The notes below the pieces were generated by a model. It saw only the letters and a program-made list of their open reading frames with translations. It ran no database searches and was not told the DNA's origin. From the NCBI RefSeq assembly GCF_002217795.2, contig NZ_AP018823.1, positions 3,844,001-3,908,000 on the forward strand: a DNA stretch of 64,000 nt, given 5' to 3'. Numbering within the stretch: the stretch's first letter is position 1; each line of letters begins with the position of its first letter. Below, in pieces: positions 7,546 to 17,247 of the stretch. Origin of the DNA: Aquitalea magnusonii (lineage in GTDB: Bacteria; Pseudomonadota; Gammaproteobacteria; Burkholderiales; Chromobacteriaceae). The translations under genes and the position numbers were made by a program.

Positions 7546-10341
7546 TTAGTGGGCGGCTTCCCAACTGCTACCGGCACCCACTTCCGCCAGCAGCGGCACC
7601 TTGAGTTGCGCCACGCCTGCCATGATTTGCGGCAGCTGCTGTTTCACCAGTTCCAGCTCGCTATCCGGCACTTCCAGCACCAGTTCATCGTGTACCTGCA
7701 TGATCAGCAGGCTGGACAGCTTTTGTGCGTCCAGCCAGTGCTGCACGGCAATCATCGCCAGCTTGATCAGGTCGGCGGCGGTGCCTTGCATCGGTGCATT
7801 GATGGCGGCACGTTCGGCCCCGGCGCGGCGGGCCGGGTTGGCCAGCTTGATTTCCGGCAGATACAGGCGGCGGCCGAATACGGTTTCCACATAGCCTTGC
7901 TCGCGCGCGGTTTCGCGGGTGCGCTGCATGTAGTCGGCCACGCCGGGGTAGCGCATGAAGTAGCGGTCGATGTATTGCTGGGCGGCGCTGCGTTCGATGT
8001 CGAGCTGGGCAGCCAGGCCAAAGGCGCTCATGCCGTAGATCAGGCCGAAGTTGATGGCCTTGGCGGCGCGGCGCTGATCGCTCGTCACCTGTTCCAGCGT
8101 CACGCCGAACACCTCGGCAGCGGTGGCCTTGTGAATGTCCTCGCCACTGGCAAAGGCGGCCAGCATGCCTGCGTCGTCGGACAGATGCGCCATGATGCGC
8201 AGTTCGATCTGCGAATAGTCGGCACTGACAATGCTGTGGCCCGGCTTGGCGATGAAGGCCTCGCGCACGCGGCGGCCTTCGGCGGTGCGTACCGGGATGT
8301 TTTGCAGGTTCGGGTCGGAACTGGCCAAGCGCCCGGTAATGGCTACTGCCTGTGAGTAATTGGTATGCACCCGGCCGGTGTCCGGGTTGATCAGCGTGGG
8401 CAGCTTGTCGGTATAGGTGGACTTGAGCTTGGTCAGGCTGCGGTATTGCAGGATGCATTTGGGCAGCGGGTAATCCAGCGCCAGCGCTTCCAGTACCGAC
8501 TCGTCGGTAGAGAAACCACCAGACGGCGTTTTCTTGATGCCCTTGGTGGGAATGCCCAGCTTGCCGAACAGGATTTCCTGCAACTGTTTGGGCGAATTCA
8601 GATTGAACGGCTGACCGGCCAGTTCATAGGCCTGGCTTTCCAGTTGCAGCATCTGCGTGCCCAACTGATGGCTCTGCGCCGCCAGTTGTTCGCGGTCGAT
8701 CAGCACGCCGTTGCGCTCCATGCGGAACAGCACTTCGGCCACCGGCAGTTCGATGTCGCGGTAGATTTCGCCCAGGCGGCCGGTCAGCTGCGGGGCAAAG
8801 TGCTGGTTCAGCCGCAGCGTGATGTCGGCATCTTCCGCCGCGTAATTGGCGGCAATCTCGATATCCACCTCGCCAAAGCCGATCTGCTTCGCTCCCTTGC
8901 CGCAGATGTCTTCATAGCTGACCGTGGTTTCACCCAGGTGGCGTGCGGCCAGGTCGTCCATATTGTGGCGCTGGTGGCTTTCCAGCACATAGGAGGCCAG
9001 CATGGTGTCATCCACCACACCGGCCAGGCTAATGCCGTGGTTGGCAAACACATGGCGGTCGTATTTCAGGTTCTGACCGCATTTGGGCTTGCTGGCGTCT
9101 TCCAGCCAGGGCTTGAGCCGGGCCAGGACCTCATCCAGCGCCAGTTGCTGCGGCGCACCGGCATAGTGGTGACCCAGCGGCAGGTAGGCGGCTTCGCCGG
9201 CTTGCAGGGCAAAGCTGATGCCCACCAGCCGGGCCTGCATCTGGTCCAGGCTGGTGGTTTCAGTGTCCAGCGACACCAGCGCACCGCTATTTAGCTTGTC
9301 CAGCCAGCCTTGCAGTGCGGCCTCATCCAGAATGGTGTGGTAATGGCGGCTGATGGCGCTCACTGACGGGGCGACTGGTGCTGGAGCGGATACTGCATCG
9401 GCCATGGCGAACATATCATCAGTCTGGCCAAGGCTGGCGGCAGGCGCATCAACCGGGGCCGGGCTGCTGACCGGCGCATCTTCGCCTTCGGTCACTTCGC
9501 GGTAGAAGGTGCGGAAGCCGTGGTCCTTGAACAGCTCGGCTAGGCGCGGACGGTCTTTCACGCCGTGCTGCAGGCTGTTGAGGCCGTAGGGCATGTCCTG
9601 CTGCAAATCGACATCACACTTGATGGTGATCAGCTGATGACCGCGCGGCAGCCAGTCCAGCGCGGCGCGCAGGTTTTCGCCCACCTTGCCACCCACCTTG
9701 TCGGCATTGGCGATGATATTGTCCAGCGTGCCGTATTCTTCCAGCCACTTGACGGCGGTTTTGGGGCCGCACTTGTCCACGCCGGGGACGTTGTCCACCT
9801 TGTCGCCTATCAGGGTGAGGTAGTCGATGATGCGTTCCGGCGGCACGCCGAACTTCTCTTTCACCCCGGCCTGGTCCAGGTTTTCATTGGTCATGGTGTT
9901 CACCAGCGACACCATGGGCGTCACCAGTTGGGCCATGTCCTTGTCGCCGGTGGAGATGATCACCTTGAAGCCGGCCGCCTCGCCCATGCGTGCCAGCGTG
10001 CCGATGACATCGTCCGCTTCCACCCCGTCCACCATCAGCATCGGCCAGCCCGAAGCTTGCACCACCTCGTGTACCGGCTTAATCTGTGCGGCTAGCTCTT
10101 CCGGCATGGAAGGCCGGTTGGCCTTGTATTCCGGGTACAACTCATCGCGGAAAGTCTTGCCTTTGGCGTCGAAAACGCAGGCGCTATAATCGAACTGCAC
10201 CTCTTTCTCCAGCCGGCGCAGCATGTTGACCATGCCGTATACCGCCCCGGTGGGCCGGCCATCCGGAGAACGCAAATCGGGCATCGCGTGGAAGGCGCGA
10301 TACAGGTAGGAAGAGCCGTCGATCAATAACAATGTTTTCAT
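7546..10341 (-). CDS. polA: DNA polymerase I
   Basis: 931 residues, close to the E. coli length. Three domains are visible: the 5'-3' flap exonuclease (residues 1-300, starting MKTLLLIDGSSYLYRAFH), the 3'-5' proofreading exonuclease (about 340-530, with SLDTETTSLD still carrying the D-x-E metal ligands, so proofreading is probably active), and the polymerase (about 550-931). The polymerase has motif A (SADYSQIELRIMAHLS), motif B (RRAAKAINFGLIYG) and motif C (MQVHDELVLEV). It fills gaps in repair and removes Okazaki primers. Its last ~200 bp and the terminator are repeated at 3345-3690. It is divergent from the LOG-family gene with 14 bp between starts. Confidence 0.98.
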   Translation of the reverse strand: MKTLLLIDGSSYLYRAFHAMPDLRSPDGRPTGAVYGMVNMLRRLEKEVQFDYSACVFDAKGKTFRDELYPEYKANRPSMPEELAAQIKPVHEVVQASGWPMLMVDGVEADDVIGTLARMGEAAGFKVIISTGDKDMAQLVTPMVSLVNTMTNENLDQAGVKEKFGVPPERIIDYLTLIGDKVDNVPGVDKCGPKTAVKWLEEYGTLDNIIANADKVGGKVGENLRAALDWLPRGHQLITIKCDVDLQQDMPYGLNSLQHGVKDRPRLAELFKDHGFRTFYREVTEGEDAPVSSPAPVDAPAASLGQTDDMFAMADAVSAPAPVAPSVSAISRHYHTILDEAALQGWLDKLNSGALVSLDTETTSLDQMQARLVGISFALQAGEAAYLPLGHHYAGAPQQLALDEVLARLKPWLEDASKPKCGQNLKYDRHVFANHGISLAGVVDDTMLASYVLESHQRHNMDDLAARHLGETTVSYEDICGKGAKQIGFGEVDIEIAANYAAEDADITLRLNQHFAPQLTGRLGEIYRDIELPVAEVLFRMERNGVLIDREQLAAQSHQLGTQMLQLESQAYELAGQPFNLNSPKQLQEILFGKLGIPTKGIKKTPSGGFSTDESVLEALALDYPLPKCILQYRSLTKLKSTYTDKLPTLINPDTGRVHTNYSQAVAITGRLASSDPNLQNIPVRTAEGRRVREAFIAKPGHSIVSADYSQIELRIMAHLSDDAGMLAAFASGEDIHKATAAEVFGVTLEQVTSDQRRAAKAINFGLIYGMSAFGLAAQLDIERSAAQQYIDRYFMRYPGVADYMQRTRETAREQGYVETVFGRRLYLPEIKLANPARRAGAERAAINAPMQGTAADLIKLAMIAVQHWLDAQKLSSLLIMQVHDELVLEVPDSELELVKQQLPQIMAGVAQLKVPLLAEVGAGSSWEAAH

Positions 10342-10355
10342 AGAAAAAGGGGCGA

Positions 10356-11087
10356 ATGATGAGCTTGTCCGATAAATTGCCGCAGACCAGTGATCGGTAC
10401 GACATGATGCAGCGCTTCCGCTCGCGCGAGGCGTGGCACGTGATGAAGATCATGTCGGAGTTTGTCGACTCAGCCGAAGAACTGCAAGGTATCACGCCGG
10501 CAGTCAGCATCTTCGGCAGCGCCCGCACTCCGCGCGACCATCGCTATTATAAGCTTACCGAGGAAGTAGCCCGGCTTCTTTCTGATTCCGGCTTTTCGGT
10601 GATTTCCGGTGGCGGCCCCGGCATCATGGAAGCCGCCAACAAGGGCGCTTTTTATGGCAAAAGCCCGTCGGTGGCACTCAATATCGTGCTGCCGCACGAA
10701 CAGAAGCCCAACGAATACCAGGATCTGTCGATCAAGTTCAACCACTTTTTCAGCCGCAAGGTGATGTTTGTCAAGCATGCCATCGCCTATGTGGTGATGC
10801 CGGGCGGCTTTGGCACGCTGGACGAGATGTTCGAGGCACTGACGCTGATCCAGACCGGCAAGTCCCGTCCCATCCCCATCATCCTGTGTTGCAGCGAGTT
10901 CTGGAGCGGTCTGATCGACTGGGTGAAAAATCATCTGGTAAAAGAAGGTATGATCAACCCTGACGACGTCAACCTGATCCAGCTGATCGACGAACCCGGC
11001 CAGATCGTGGAAACCATCTTCAAGCACTACGAGACCCGCGGCTTCGAGGCCTTGCCGGAAGAACGCGAAAAACTGCTCAATCTATAA
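10356..11087 (+). CDS. LOG family protein (TIGR00730 type)
   Basis: 243 residues with the Rossmann-like fold of the LOG/lysine decarboxylase-like family: SIFGSARTPRD near residue 50, SGGGPGIMEAANKGA, and the signature PGGFGTLDEMFEAL, whose Arg/Glu and glycine residues bind nucleotide monophosphate. Family members hydrolyse cytokinin or purine nucleoside 5'-monophosphates to base and ribose phosphate; the physiological substrate here is unknown. Two adjacent ATGs (10356 and 10359) are possible starts. It is followed 21 bp later by the DUF2782 gene and then thrB, so the three probably form an operon. Confidence 0.88.
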   Translation: MMSLSDKLPQTSDRYDMMQRFRSREAWHVMKIMSEFVDSAEELQGITPAVSIFGSARTPRDHRYYKLTEEVARLLSDSGFSVISGGGPGIMEAANKGAFYGKSPSVALNIVLPHEQKPNEYQDLSIKFNHFFSRKVMFVKHAIAYVVMPGGFGTLDEMFEALTLIQTGKSRPIPIILCCSEFWSGLIDWVKNHLVKEGMINPDDVNLIQLIDEPGQIVETIFKHYETRGFEALPEEREKLLNL

Positions 11088-11108
11088 CTTCACCAAGGAC
11101 CCATCCTC

Positions 11109-11432
11109 ATGCGCCGCTTCCTTGCCCTGCTCGCCTTGCTGCCGCTGTCGGCAGCCTGGGCCGCCACACCGCCCGCCCCGGCCACGGTACCGCCTCCGCC
11201 CACCATTTCGCAGGATGCTGCCGCCACGGCAGAGCCGGAAGTGCGCATCATCCAGCGCGGTGATGAAAAGATCGAGGAATACCGCCTCAACGGTCAGCTC
11301 TATATGGTCAAGGTCACCCCGAATGTGGGCTTTCCTTATTACCTGATGGATGAAGAGGGCAATGGCAGCATGAAGCAGGTAGACCCCAATCGCCGCATCA
11401 TCATCCCGCAATGGGTTCTCAAGCGCTTCTGA
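11109..11432 (+). CDS. DUF2782 secreted protein
   Basis: 107 residues with a signal peptide (MRRFLALLALLPLSAAWA) and a Pro-rich linker. A compact DUF2782-like domain follows (VRIIQRGDEKIEEYRLNG, YMVKVTPNVGFPYYLMD, IIPQWVLKRF). It is probably periplasmic. In many beta- and gammaproteobacteria this small gene lies between polA and thrB, as here, but its function is not known. Confidence 0.85.
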   Translation: MRRFLALLALLPLSAAWAATPPAPATVPPPPTISQDAAATAEPEVRIIQRGDEKIEEYRLNGQLYMVKVTPNVGFPYYLMDEEGNGSMKQVDPNRRIIIPQWVLKRF

Positions 11433-11441
11433 GGAACAGGC

Positions 11442-12380
11442 ATGTCGGTTTACACCACCGTCAGCGATGACATGATGCAAAGCTGGCTGAGCCGCTATGC
11501 GCTCGGCCAGCTGGTCGAACTCAAGGGCATCGCCGCTGGCGTCACCAATACCAATTACTTTGTCACCACCACGCATGGCCGTTACGTTCTTACCATCTTC
11601 GAAACCCTGAAGCTGGAAGAACTGCCCTACTACCTGACGCTGATGAGCCATCTGGCGCGTCACGGCGTGGCCTGCCCGGCACCGGTGGCCGACAATACCG
11701 ACCAGTTTGCCTCGCTCTTGGCCGGTAAGCCGGCCTGTCTGGTGAGCTGCCTGTCCGGCACCGATATCAGCCAGCCCAGCCCCATCCAGTGCCATGCAGT
11801 GGGCGAAATGCTGGCACAGATGCATGTGGCCAGTGCCACCTTCCCGCGCAAGATGCGCAATCCGCGCGGCCCGCGCTGGTGGAGCGAAACCGCCAGTGCC
11901 ATGTATGGCTTCATGGATGAAGCTGATGCGGCCAGCCTGCGTCAGGAAATCCAGTTCCAGGACCAGCATCGCTTTGACCACCTGCCCAGCGGTGTGATTC
12001 ACGCTGATCTGTTCAAGGACAATGTGCTGATGGACGGCGACAAGATTGCCGGCTTCATCGACTTTTACTACGCCTGCAACGACATCCTGTTGTACGACGT
12101 GGCCATTGCCTTCAATGACTGGACCCGGCTGGAAGATGGCAGCATCTGTCCGCAACGGGCCAGCGCCTTTCTGGCCGGCTACCAGTCGGTACGGGTGCTG
12201 ACGGCGGAAGAGCAAAAGGCCTGGCCGGTGATGCTGCGCGCGGCAGCACTGCGCTTCTGGACTTCGCGCCTGCTGGACCTGTACCAGCCGATGGCAGGCG
12301 AACTGACCTACACCAAGGACCCCAAGGTGTTCCAGCGTCTGGTGGAAGCCCATCGCCAGCGCAGCGATTTCTGGCTGTAA
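11442..12380 (+). CDS. thrB: Homoserine kinase (APH-fold ThrB)
   Basis: 312 residues of the aminoglycoside-phosphotransferase-like homoserine kinase family used by Pseudomonas and betaproteobacteria instead of the GHMP enzyme. Motifs: GVTNTNYFVTT in the nucleotide loop, VIHADLFKDNVL (catalytic Asp in HxDxxxxN), and GFIDFYYACND carrying the metal-binding Asp. It phosphorylates L-homoserine in threonine synthesis. It starts 9 bp after the DUF2782 gene. Confidence 0.95.
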   Translation: MSVYTTVSDDMMQSWLSRYALGQLVELKGIAAGVTNTNYFVTTTHGRYVLTIFETLKLEELPYYLTLMSHLARHGVACPAPVADNTDQFASLLAGKPACLVSCLSGTDISQPSPIQCHAVGEMLAQMHVASATFPRKMRNPRGPRWWSETASAMYGFMDEADAASLRQEIQFQDQHRFDHLPSGVIHADLFKDNVLMDGDKIAGFIDFYYACNDILLYDVAIAFNDWTRLEDGSICPQRASAFLAGYQSVRVLTAEEQKAWPVMLRAAALRFWTSRLLDLYQPMAGELTYTKDPKVFQRLVEAHRQRSDFWL

Positions 12381-12402
12381 GCCGGCTGATTGCGACATCC
12401 TG

Positions 12403-12428
12403 ACAGGCTGCTGCATGCAGCCTGTTTT
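12403..12428 (+). terminator. Terminator after thrB
   Basis: Stem CAGGCTGC / GCAGCCTG with a 5-base loop and a short T run, 23 bp after the thrB stop. Confidence 0.75.
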
Positions 12429-12511
12429 GCATTCCGGCCTGGCGTGGCTAAGCAGAGCGTCAGGTCTCTGCGGCCAGAAGGTGCCACGCAGCAGCAGCGG
12501 TTTAGCCGCTC

Positions 12512-13378
12512 TTAGCCCTGATCGAACAACAGCATGCCGCGCGTCTGCCCCTTGTCCTTGTGGGTGATGCGATACAGGGTGCGGTGCAAGGCAGGCAGCG
12601 GTGCCAGCACCGCCACAATCTGCCCGCTGTCCAGCAACTCCTGCACCACATGCAAGGACAGGCAGCTCACTCCCAGCCCGGCGGCGACTGCACGCTTGAT
12701 GGCTTCCGAGTGCCCCATTTCCATCACCTCGCCAAAGCTGCCCAGATGCGGCAGCAGCAGGCGCTCCACCTCCTCCCGCGTGCCGGAACCGCTTTCGCGC
12801 AACACCCATTGGGCCTGCGCCAGACGGGACAGGCTGACAGCCCCCTGTGCCAGCGGATGGCTGGCGGCGGCAAACACCAGCAGGGTATCGTCACGCCAAG
12901 GCTCCACCAGCAAATCCGGGTGATGACACGGCCCTTCGATAAAGCCCATGTCCACCTTGAAACCGGCCACCGCATCGACAATATCCGCCGTATTGGCCAC
13001 CATCAGCTCTACCTGAGCCTGTGGCTGTGCCTGGCGGAAGCGGGCAATCTGCTCCGGCAGCAGGTAGTTACCGATGGTGGTACTGGCCCCCAGTCGCAGA
13101 TGCAGCCTGGTGTGGTCCAGGAACAGGTTCTGCATGTCCTGTGCCGCATCCAGCATGGCGCGGGCGCGGGGCAGCAGCAGCCGGCCATGCTCGTTCAGTA
13201 CCAGCCGCCGTCCCACCCGGTCGAACAAGGGAGCAGCCAACCCAGCCTCCAGTGCCGCCAGTGCCTGGCTGGCGGCTGACTGGGTCAGCGCCACCTGCTG
13301 GGCCGCAGCCGTGACCGTGCCCTGCTCAGTCACGGCCACAAACACTTCCAGTTCACGCAAGCTCAAACGCAATGCCAT
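12512..13378 (-). CDS. LysR-type regulator divergent from yeiH (YeiE-like)
   Basis: 288 residues. The N-terminal winged HTH (LSLRELEVFVAVTEQGTVTAAAQQVALTQSAASQALAALE, about residues 5-60) and LysR effector domain (QVELMVANTADIVDAV onward) are clear. The ATG at 13378 follows CAGGAG six bases upstream. It is divergently transcribed from yeiH across a 177-bp AT-rich intergenic region, the classical layout for a LysR regulator controlling its neighbour. By analogy with YeiE-YeiH it may sense a sulfur oxyanion; this is inference. Confidence 0.88.
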   Translation of the reverse strand: MALRLSLRELEVFVAVTEQGTVTAAAQQVALTQSAASQALAALEAGLAAPLFDRVGRRLVLNEHGRLLLPRARAMLDAAQDMQNLFLDHTRLHLRLGASTTIGNYLLPEQIARFRQAQPQAQVELMVANTADIVDAVAGFKVDMGFIEGPCHHPDLLVEPWRDDTLLVFAAASHPLAQGAVSLSRLAQAQWVLRESGSGTREEVERLLLPHLGSFGEVMEMGHSEAIKRAVAAGLGVSCLSLHVVQELLDSGQIVAVLAPLPALHRTLYRITHKDKGQTRGMLLFDQG

Positions 13379-13555
13379 CTGCTGCTCCTGTTGTAAGCCG
13401 CCACCGGGCAGGACGAGCCGCCGGATTGCATGCCGCCCAATATATTATTTTTTCTAATTATTTCTAGATATTTTATCCGTTTTTCAACTTTAATGCGGCG
13501 GCGTATCGTGCAGGCATCGGGGCCAAGCGCCCTCACTTCTTGCAGGTAGCTCATC

Positions 13556-14587
13556 ATGAACACACTACGTCAGCACACCCCCGGCCTGCTGCTGGTGCTG
13601 GTCCTGGCTTTGGGTTCACTCCATGCCGCCACCCTGCCCTGGTTCAGCCAATTGGGCCTGTCGGCTCTGACCATTGCCATTGTCGGCGGCATGCTGCTGG
13701 GCAATACGCTGTATCCGCGGCTGGCCACACATGGCCACCAGGGCGTCAGCTTTGCCAAGGGGCAGATCCTGCGGCTGGGCATCATCCTGTTCGGTTTCAA
13801 GCTGACGTTTCAGGACATTGCCGCGGTGGGCATCAGCGGCATCCTGATCGATGCCTGTGTGCTGACCTCCACCTTTGCGCTGGCGTATTGGCTGGGGCGG
13901 CGCAAGCTGGGGCTGGACGAGCAAAGCGTCATCCTGATTGGCGCGGGCAGCTCGATTTGCGGTGCGGCAGCCATTCTGGCCACCGAGCCGGTGGTAAAGG
14001 CCCATGCCGAAAAAGTGGCGGTGGCGGTGGCCACCGTGGTGGTGTTTGGCACGCTGGCGATGTTTCTTTACCCGCTGCTGTTTGCGCTGACGCAGGCTTT
14101 GGGCGTGTCCGAATTTGCCTACGGCGTGTTTACCGGCTCCACCGTACACGAGGTAGCCCAGGCCGTGGCGGCCGGGCGGGCGGTGAGCGAGCTGGCGGCC
14201 AATAGCGCGGTGATTACCAAGATGATCCGCGTGATGATGCTGGCACCGTTTCTGCTGTTGCTGTCGACCTGGCTGGGCCGCCGCCAGCAGGCCGGCAGCG
14301 GTGAGACCCGCCGCATCAACATTCCGTGGTTTGCCTTGGGGTTTCTCGCCATGGCCGGTTTCAACTCGCTGCACTGGCTGCCGCAAGCCTGGGTGAGCAG
14401 GCTGATTGCACTGGATAATCTGCTGCTGGCCATGGCGATGGGCGCACTGGGCCTCACCACCCACTTTTCCGCCATCCGCCGCGCCGGAACCAAGCCGATG
14501 CTGCTGGCCAGCGCGCTGTTTGGCTGGCTGCTGGTCGGTGGCACGCTGATCAACAGCGGCATCAGCTATCTGCTACACCAGCTCTGA
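13556..14587 (+). CDS. YeiH/UPF0324 family putative sulfate exporter
   Basis: 343 residues of an all-helical inner-membrane protein with about ten hydrophobic segments. Conserved family stretches: [43 protein letters not shown] (re-entrant loop signature), [18 protein letters not shown]. The family is annotated as putative sulfate exporter or YeiH; substrate unproven. An AT-rich regulatory region separates it from the divergent LysR gene. A strong terminator follows its stop by about 20 bp. Confidence 0.9.
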   Translation: MNTLRQHTPGLLLVLVLALGSLHAATLPWFSQLGLSALTIAIVGGMLLGNTLYPRLATHGHQGVSFAKGQILRLGIILFGFKLTFQDIAAVGISGILIDACVLTSTFALAYWLGRRKLGLDEQSVILIGAGSSICGAAAILATEPVVKAHAEKVAVAVATVVVFGTLAMFLYPLLFALTQALGVSEFAYGVFTGSTVHEVAQAVAAGRAVSELAANSAVITKMIRVMMLAPFLLLLSTWLGRRQQAGSGETRRINIPWFALGFLAMAGFNSLHWLPQAWVSRLIALDNLLLAMAMGALGLTTHFSAIRRAGTKPMLLASALFGWLLVGGTLINSGISYLLHQL

Positions 14588-14603
14588 AACACTACGTGTA
14601 ATA

Positions 14604-14631
14604 AAAAACCGCCCGGAATCGGGCGGTTTTT
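14604..14631 (+). terminator. Terminator after yeiH
   Basis: Perfect stem AAACCGCCCG / CGGGCGGTTT, loop GAAT, flanked by A and T runs on both sides, so it can act in both directions. Confidence 0.9.
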
Positions 14632-14796
14632 CAGGCTGCTGACAACGTTATTTGCTGCGATTGTACTGGCCCCGGCAAAGCCGGGCCTTCCGGCTAAATC
14701 ATCGATTTCGCAGCCTTCCCATCTATTCCCTATCCCCTCGCCCTTTCCCTGAAAGAGAGCCTCGCTTTCCTGGCAGGCAGCGAGAGGGAGAATCGA

Positions 14797-14823
14797 AAAA
14801 CCGCCCGGACCGGGCGGTTTTTC
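14797..14823. terminator. Bidirectional terminator between yeiH and ybdD
   Basis: Perfect stem AAAAACCGCCCGG / CCGGGCGGTTTTT. It is a near copy of the hairpin at 14604. On the minus strand it terminates the cstA-ybdD transcript, 17 bp after the ybdD stop. Confidence 0.88.
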
Positions 14824-14839
14824 TATGGCAGACGGGAAA

Positions 14840-15028
14840 TCAGCAGGGGCACTTTTTCATCGACTTGCCACCGTAACGCTCGGACTGGCAATGGGCAAAA
14901 AAGGCCTCGCGACTCATCACCGGCGCGTTGGGGCTGAAACGGCGGCGACTGGCGACATATTTGTCGTAATCCTTCACCCCCACCATCAGCCGCGCTGCTT
15001 CGGTCAGTTGCCGCAACCACTCAGACAT
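14840..15028 (-). CDS. ybdD: YbdD/YjiX family small protein
   Basis: 62 residues, matching the family length (MSEWLRQLTEAARLMVGVKDY, YVASRRRFSPNAPVMSREAFFA, C-terminal CPC). The gene overlaps the end of cstA by 8 bp and is cotranscribed. YbdD-type proteins are required by or associated with CstA/BtsT pyruvate transporters. It is probably a cytoplasmic or membrane-associated accessory subunit. Confidence 0.9.
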   Translation of the reverse strand: MSEWLRQLTEAARLMVGVKDYDKYVASRRRFSPNAPVMSREAFFAHCQSERYGGKSMKKCPC

Positions 15029-17087
15029 TGCTTTCTCCCTGACGATAAGCCGCCGGCACTTCCTTGGTGGTGACCCACTTCACGGCCAGCGCCTTGCGGA
15101 TGACATTGACGGAGAACACCAGCATGGCCACCACCACGGCAATGAACATGGCGGTCAGCGTGGCATCCACATAATCATTGAAGATGATCTGGTGCATCTG
15201 TGCCAGGTTTTTCGCCGGTGCCAGCGACTCACCCTTGGCCGCAGCCGCCGAGAATTTGTCGGCATGGGCGAGGAAGCTGATCTTGGGGCTGGCATGGAAC
15301 AGCTTCTGCCAGCCGGCCACCAGGGTAACGATCAGCAGCCACAGGGTAGGCAGGGCAGTCACCCACACATAGCGCAGTTTCTGCATCTTGATCAGCACCA
15401 CGGTGGCCAGGATCAGCGCAATGCCGGCCAGCATCTGGTTGGCAATGCCAAACAGCGGCCACAAGGTGTTGATGCCGCCCAGCGGATCCACCACGCCCTG
15501 ATACAGGAAGTAACCCCAGCCGGCCACGGCCAGACCGGTGGCCACCAGGTTGGCCCCCCAGGATTCGGTATTGGCCATCGGCTTGATGAAGATGCCCAGC
15601 AGGTCCTGGATCATGAAACGCAGCACGCGGGTACCGGCGTCGATGGTGGTGAGGATGAACAGCGCTTCAAACAGGATGGCAAAGTGGTACCAGAAGGCCA
15701 TCATGGTCTTGCCGCCGATCACGCCGGACAGGATGTGCGCCATGCCCACCGCCAGCGTCGGTGCGCCACCGGCACGCGACAGGATGGTGGACTCGCCCAC
15801 GTCCTTGGCCATTTGCGTCAGCACATCCGGCGTGATGACAAAGCCCCAGCCGGAAATCACCTGCGCTGCCTCCACCGCGGTCTTGCCGATGACGGCGGCC
15901 GGGCTGTTCATGGCGAAGTACACGCCCGGATCCAGCACGCAGGCGGCAATCAGCGCCATGATGGCGACAAAGCTTTCCATCAGCATGGCACCGTAGCCGA
16001 TGGCGCGGGCGTGGGTTTCGTTCTCGATCAGCTTGGGCGTGGTGCCGGAAGCCACCAGCGCATGGAAGCCGGACACGGCACCGCAGGCAATGGTGATGAA
16101 CAGGAAGGGGAACAGATTGCCGGCGAATACCGGGCCGCTGCCGTCAATGAACTTGGTCAGCGCCGGCATGTGCAGGTTGGGTGCCACCACCAGGATGCCG
16201 ATGGCCAGACCGACAATGGTGCCGATCTTGAGGAAGGTGGACAGATAGTCACGCGGGGCCAGCAGCAGCCATACCGGCAGTACCGAGGCAATGAAGCCGT
16301 AACCGATCAGGATCCACGCCAGCGTGGTGCCCTGGAAGGTGAACAGCGGTGCCAGCGTCGGGCTGTGTGCCACATCGCCACCGTAGACAATGGCCAGCAT
16401 CAGCAGGATGAAGCCGATGACTGAAATCTCGCCAATCTTGCCCGGACGGATGAAGCGGGTATACACCCCCATGAACAGGGCAATCGGAATGGTGCAGGCA
16501 ATGGTGAAGGTGCCCCACGGGCTGCCGGCCAGGGCCTTGACCACCACCAGCGCCAGTACCGCCAGCAGGATGATCATGATCATCAGGATGCCGATGGAGG
16601 CAATCACACCGGGAATGGGGCCCAGCTCCAGGCGGATGATTTCGCCCAGCGACTTGCCATCGCGGCGCATGGACAGGAACAGTACCAGGAAGTCCTGTAC
16701 CGCGCCGGCCAGCATCACGCCGATGAGAATCCACAATGTCCCCGGCAGATAACCCATCTGCGCGGCCAGCACCGGGCCGACCAGCGGACCGGCACCGGCA
16801 ATGGCGGCAAAGTGGTGGCCGAACACCACCCATTTGTTGGTCGGCACGTAGTCCAGCCCGTCATTATGCTTTTCGGCGGGAGTCAGTCGTTTGGGGTCCA
16901 GCTCCAGCACCTTATTGGCGATGAAGCGGCTATAGAAGCGGTAGGCAATGGAGTACACCGACACCGCGGCGACTACCAGCCAGATGGCATTGACCGGCTC
17001 TCCTCGATTCAATGCCACCACGGCAAAGGCGATGGCGCCCGCCAGGGCGACGGCAATCCAGATTGCCCATTCCTTTAAGCGTTGCAT
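15021..17087 (-). CDS. cstA: CstA/BtsT family pyruvate transporter
   Basis: 688 residues, close to CstA (about 700), with roughly 16-18 hydrophobic segments. Family signatures: FYSRFIANKVLELD, NKWVVFGHHFAAIAGAGPLVGPVLAAQMGYLPG (long conserved block), FLSMRRDGKSLGEI, and GFHALVASGTTPKLIENE. The family imports pyruvate and peptides in carbon starvation. It is divergent from the RstA-like regulator with 160 bp between starts and coupled to ybdD. Whether it is closer to CstA or BtsT cannot be settled by eye. Confidence 0.93.
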   Translation of the reverse strand: MQRLKEWAIWIAVALAGAIAFAVVALNRGEPVNAIWLVVAAVSVYSIAYRFYSRFIANKVLELDPKRLTPAEKHNDGLDYVPTNKWVVFGHHFAAIAGAGPLVGPVLAAQMGYLPGTLWILIGVMLAGAVQDFLVLFLSMRRDGKSLGEIIRLELGPIPGVIASIGILMIMIILLAVLALVVVKALAGSPWGTFTIACTIPIALFMGVYTRFIRPGKIGEISVIGFILLMLAIVYGGDVAHSPTLAPLFTFQGTTLAWILIGYGFIASVLPVWLLLAPRDYLSTFLKIGTIVGLAIGILVVAPNLHMPALTKFIDGSGPVFAGNLFPFLFITIACGAVSGFHALVASGTTPKLIENETHARAIGYGAMLMESFVAIMALIAACVLDPGVYFAMNSPAAVIGKTAVEAAQVISGWGFVITPDVLTQMAKDVGESTILSRAGGAPTLAVGMAHILSGVIGGKTMMAFWYHFAILFEALFILTTIDAGTRVLRFMIQDLLGIFIKPMANTESWGANLVATGLAVAGWGYFLYQGVVDPLGGINTLWPLFGIANQMLAGIALILATVVLIKMQKLRYVWVTALPTLWLLIVTLVAGWQKLFHASPKISFLAHADKFSAAAAKGESLAPAKNLAQMHQIIFNDYVDATLTAMFIAVVVAMLVFSVNVIRKALAVKWVTTKEVPAAYRQGESNV

Positions 17088-17247
17088 GTGATTTTCTCTG
17101 TCCTTGAATTAATCATGGGCCGGCATCGAGGCCGGCTTGAGTGCGTTGGGAAAACGCGCGTTTCATTCTGTTCGCATGGATTCGGAAATACAAGCCATCT
17201 GCCCGTATGGTGATACTATTTCTCCCATTGTTTCTGGCAGATACCGC

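Noticed and set aside
8365..9294. Plus-strand frame opposite polA
   Set aside because: Shadow of polA on the other strand.
11082..12809. 575-codon minus-strand frame across DUF2782 and thrB
   Set aside because: It crosses two real genes and an obvious terminator, and the sequence has no domain.
14641..14796. Possible tRNA or small RNA between the two terminators after yeiH
   Set aside because: Short hairpins only; no cloverleaf arms or TTCGA loop, and no evident promoter.
15192..16424. Long plus-strand frame opposite cstA
   Set aside because: It is antisense to a clear 688-residue transporter, is rich in His/Gln/Gly in a way typical of GC-rich shadow frames, and shows no domain.
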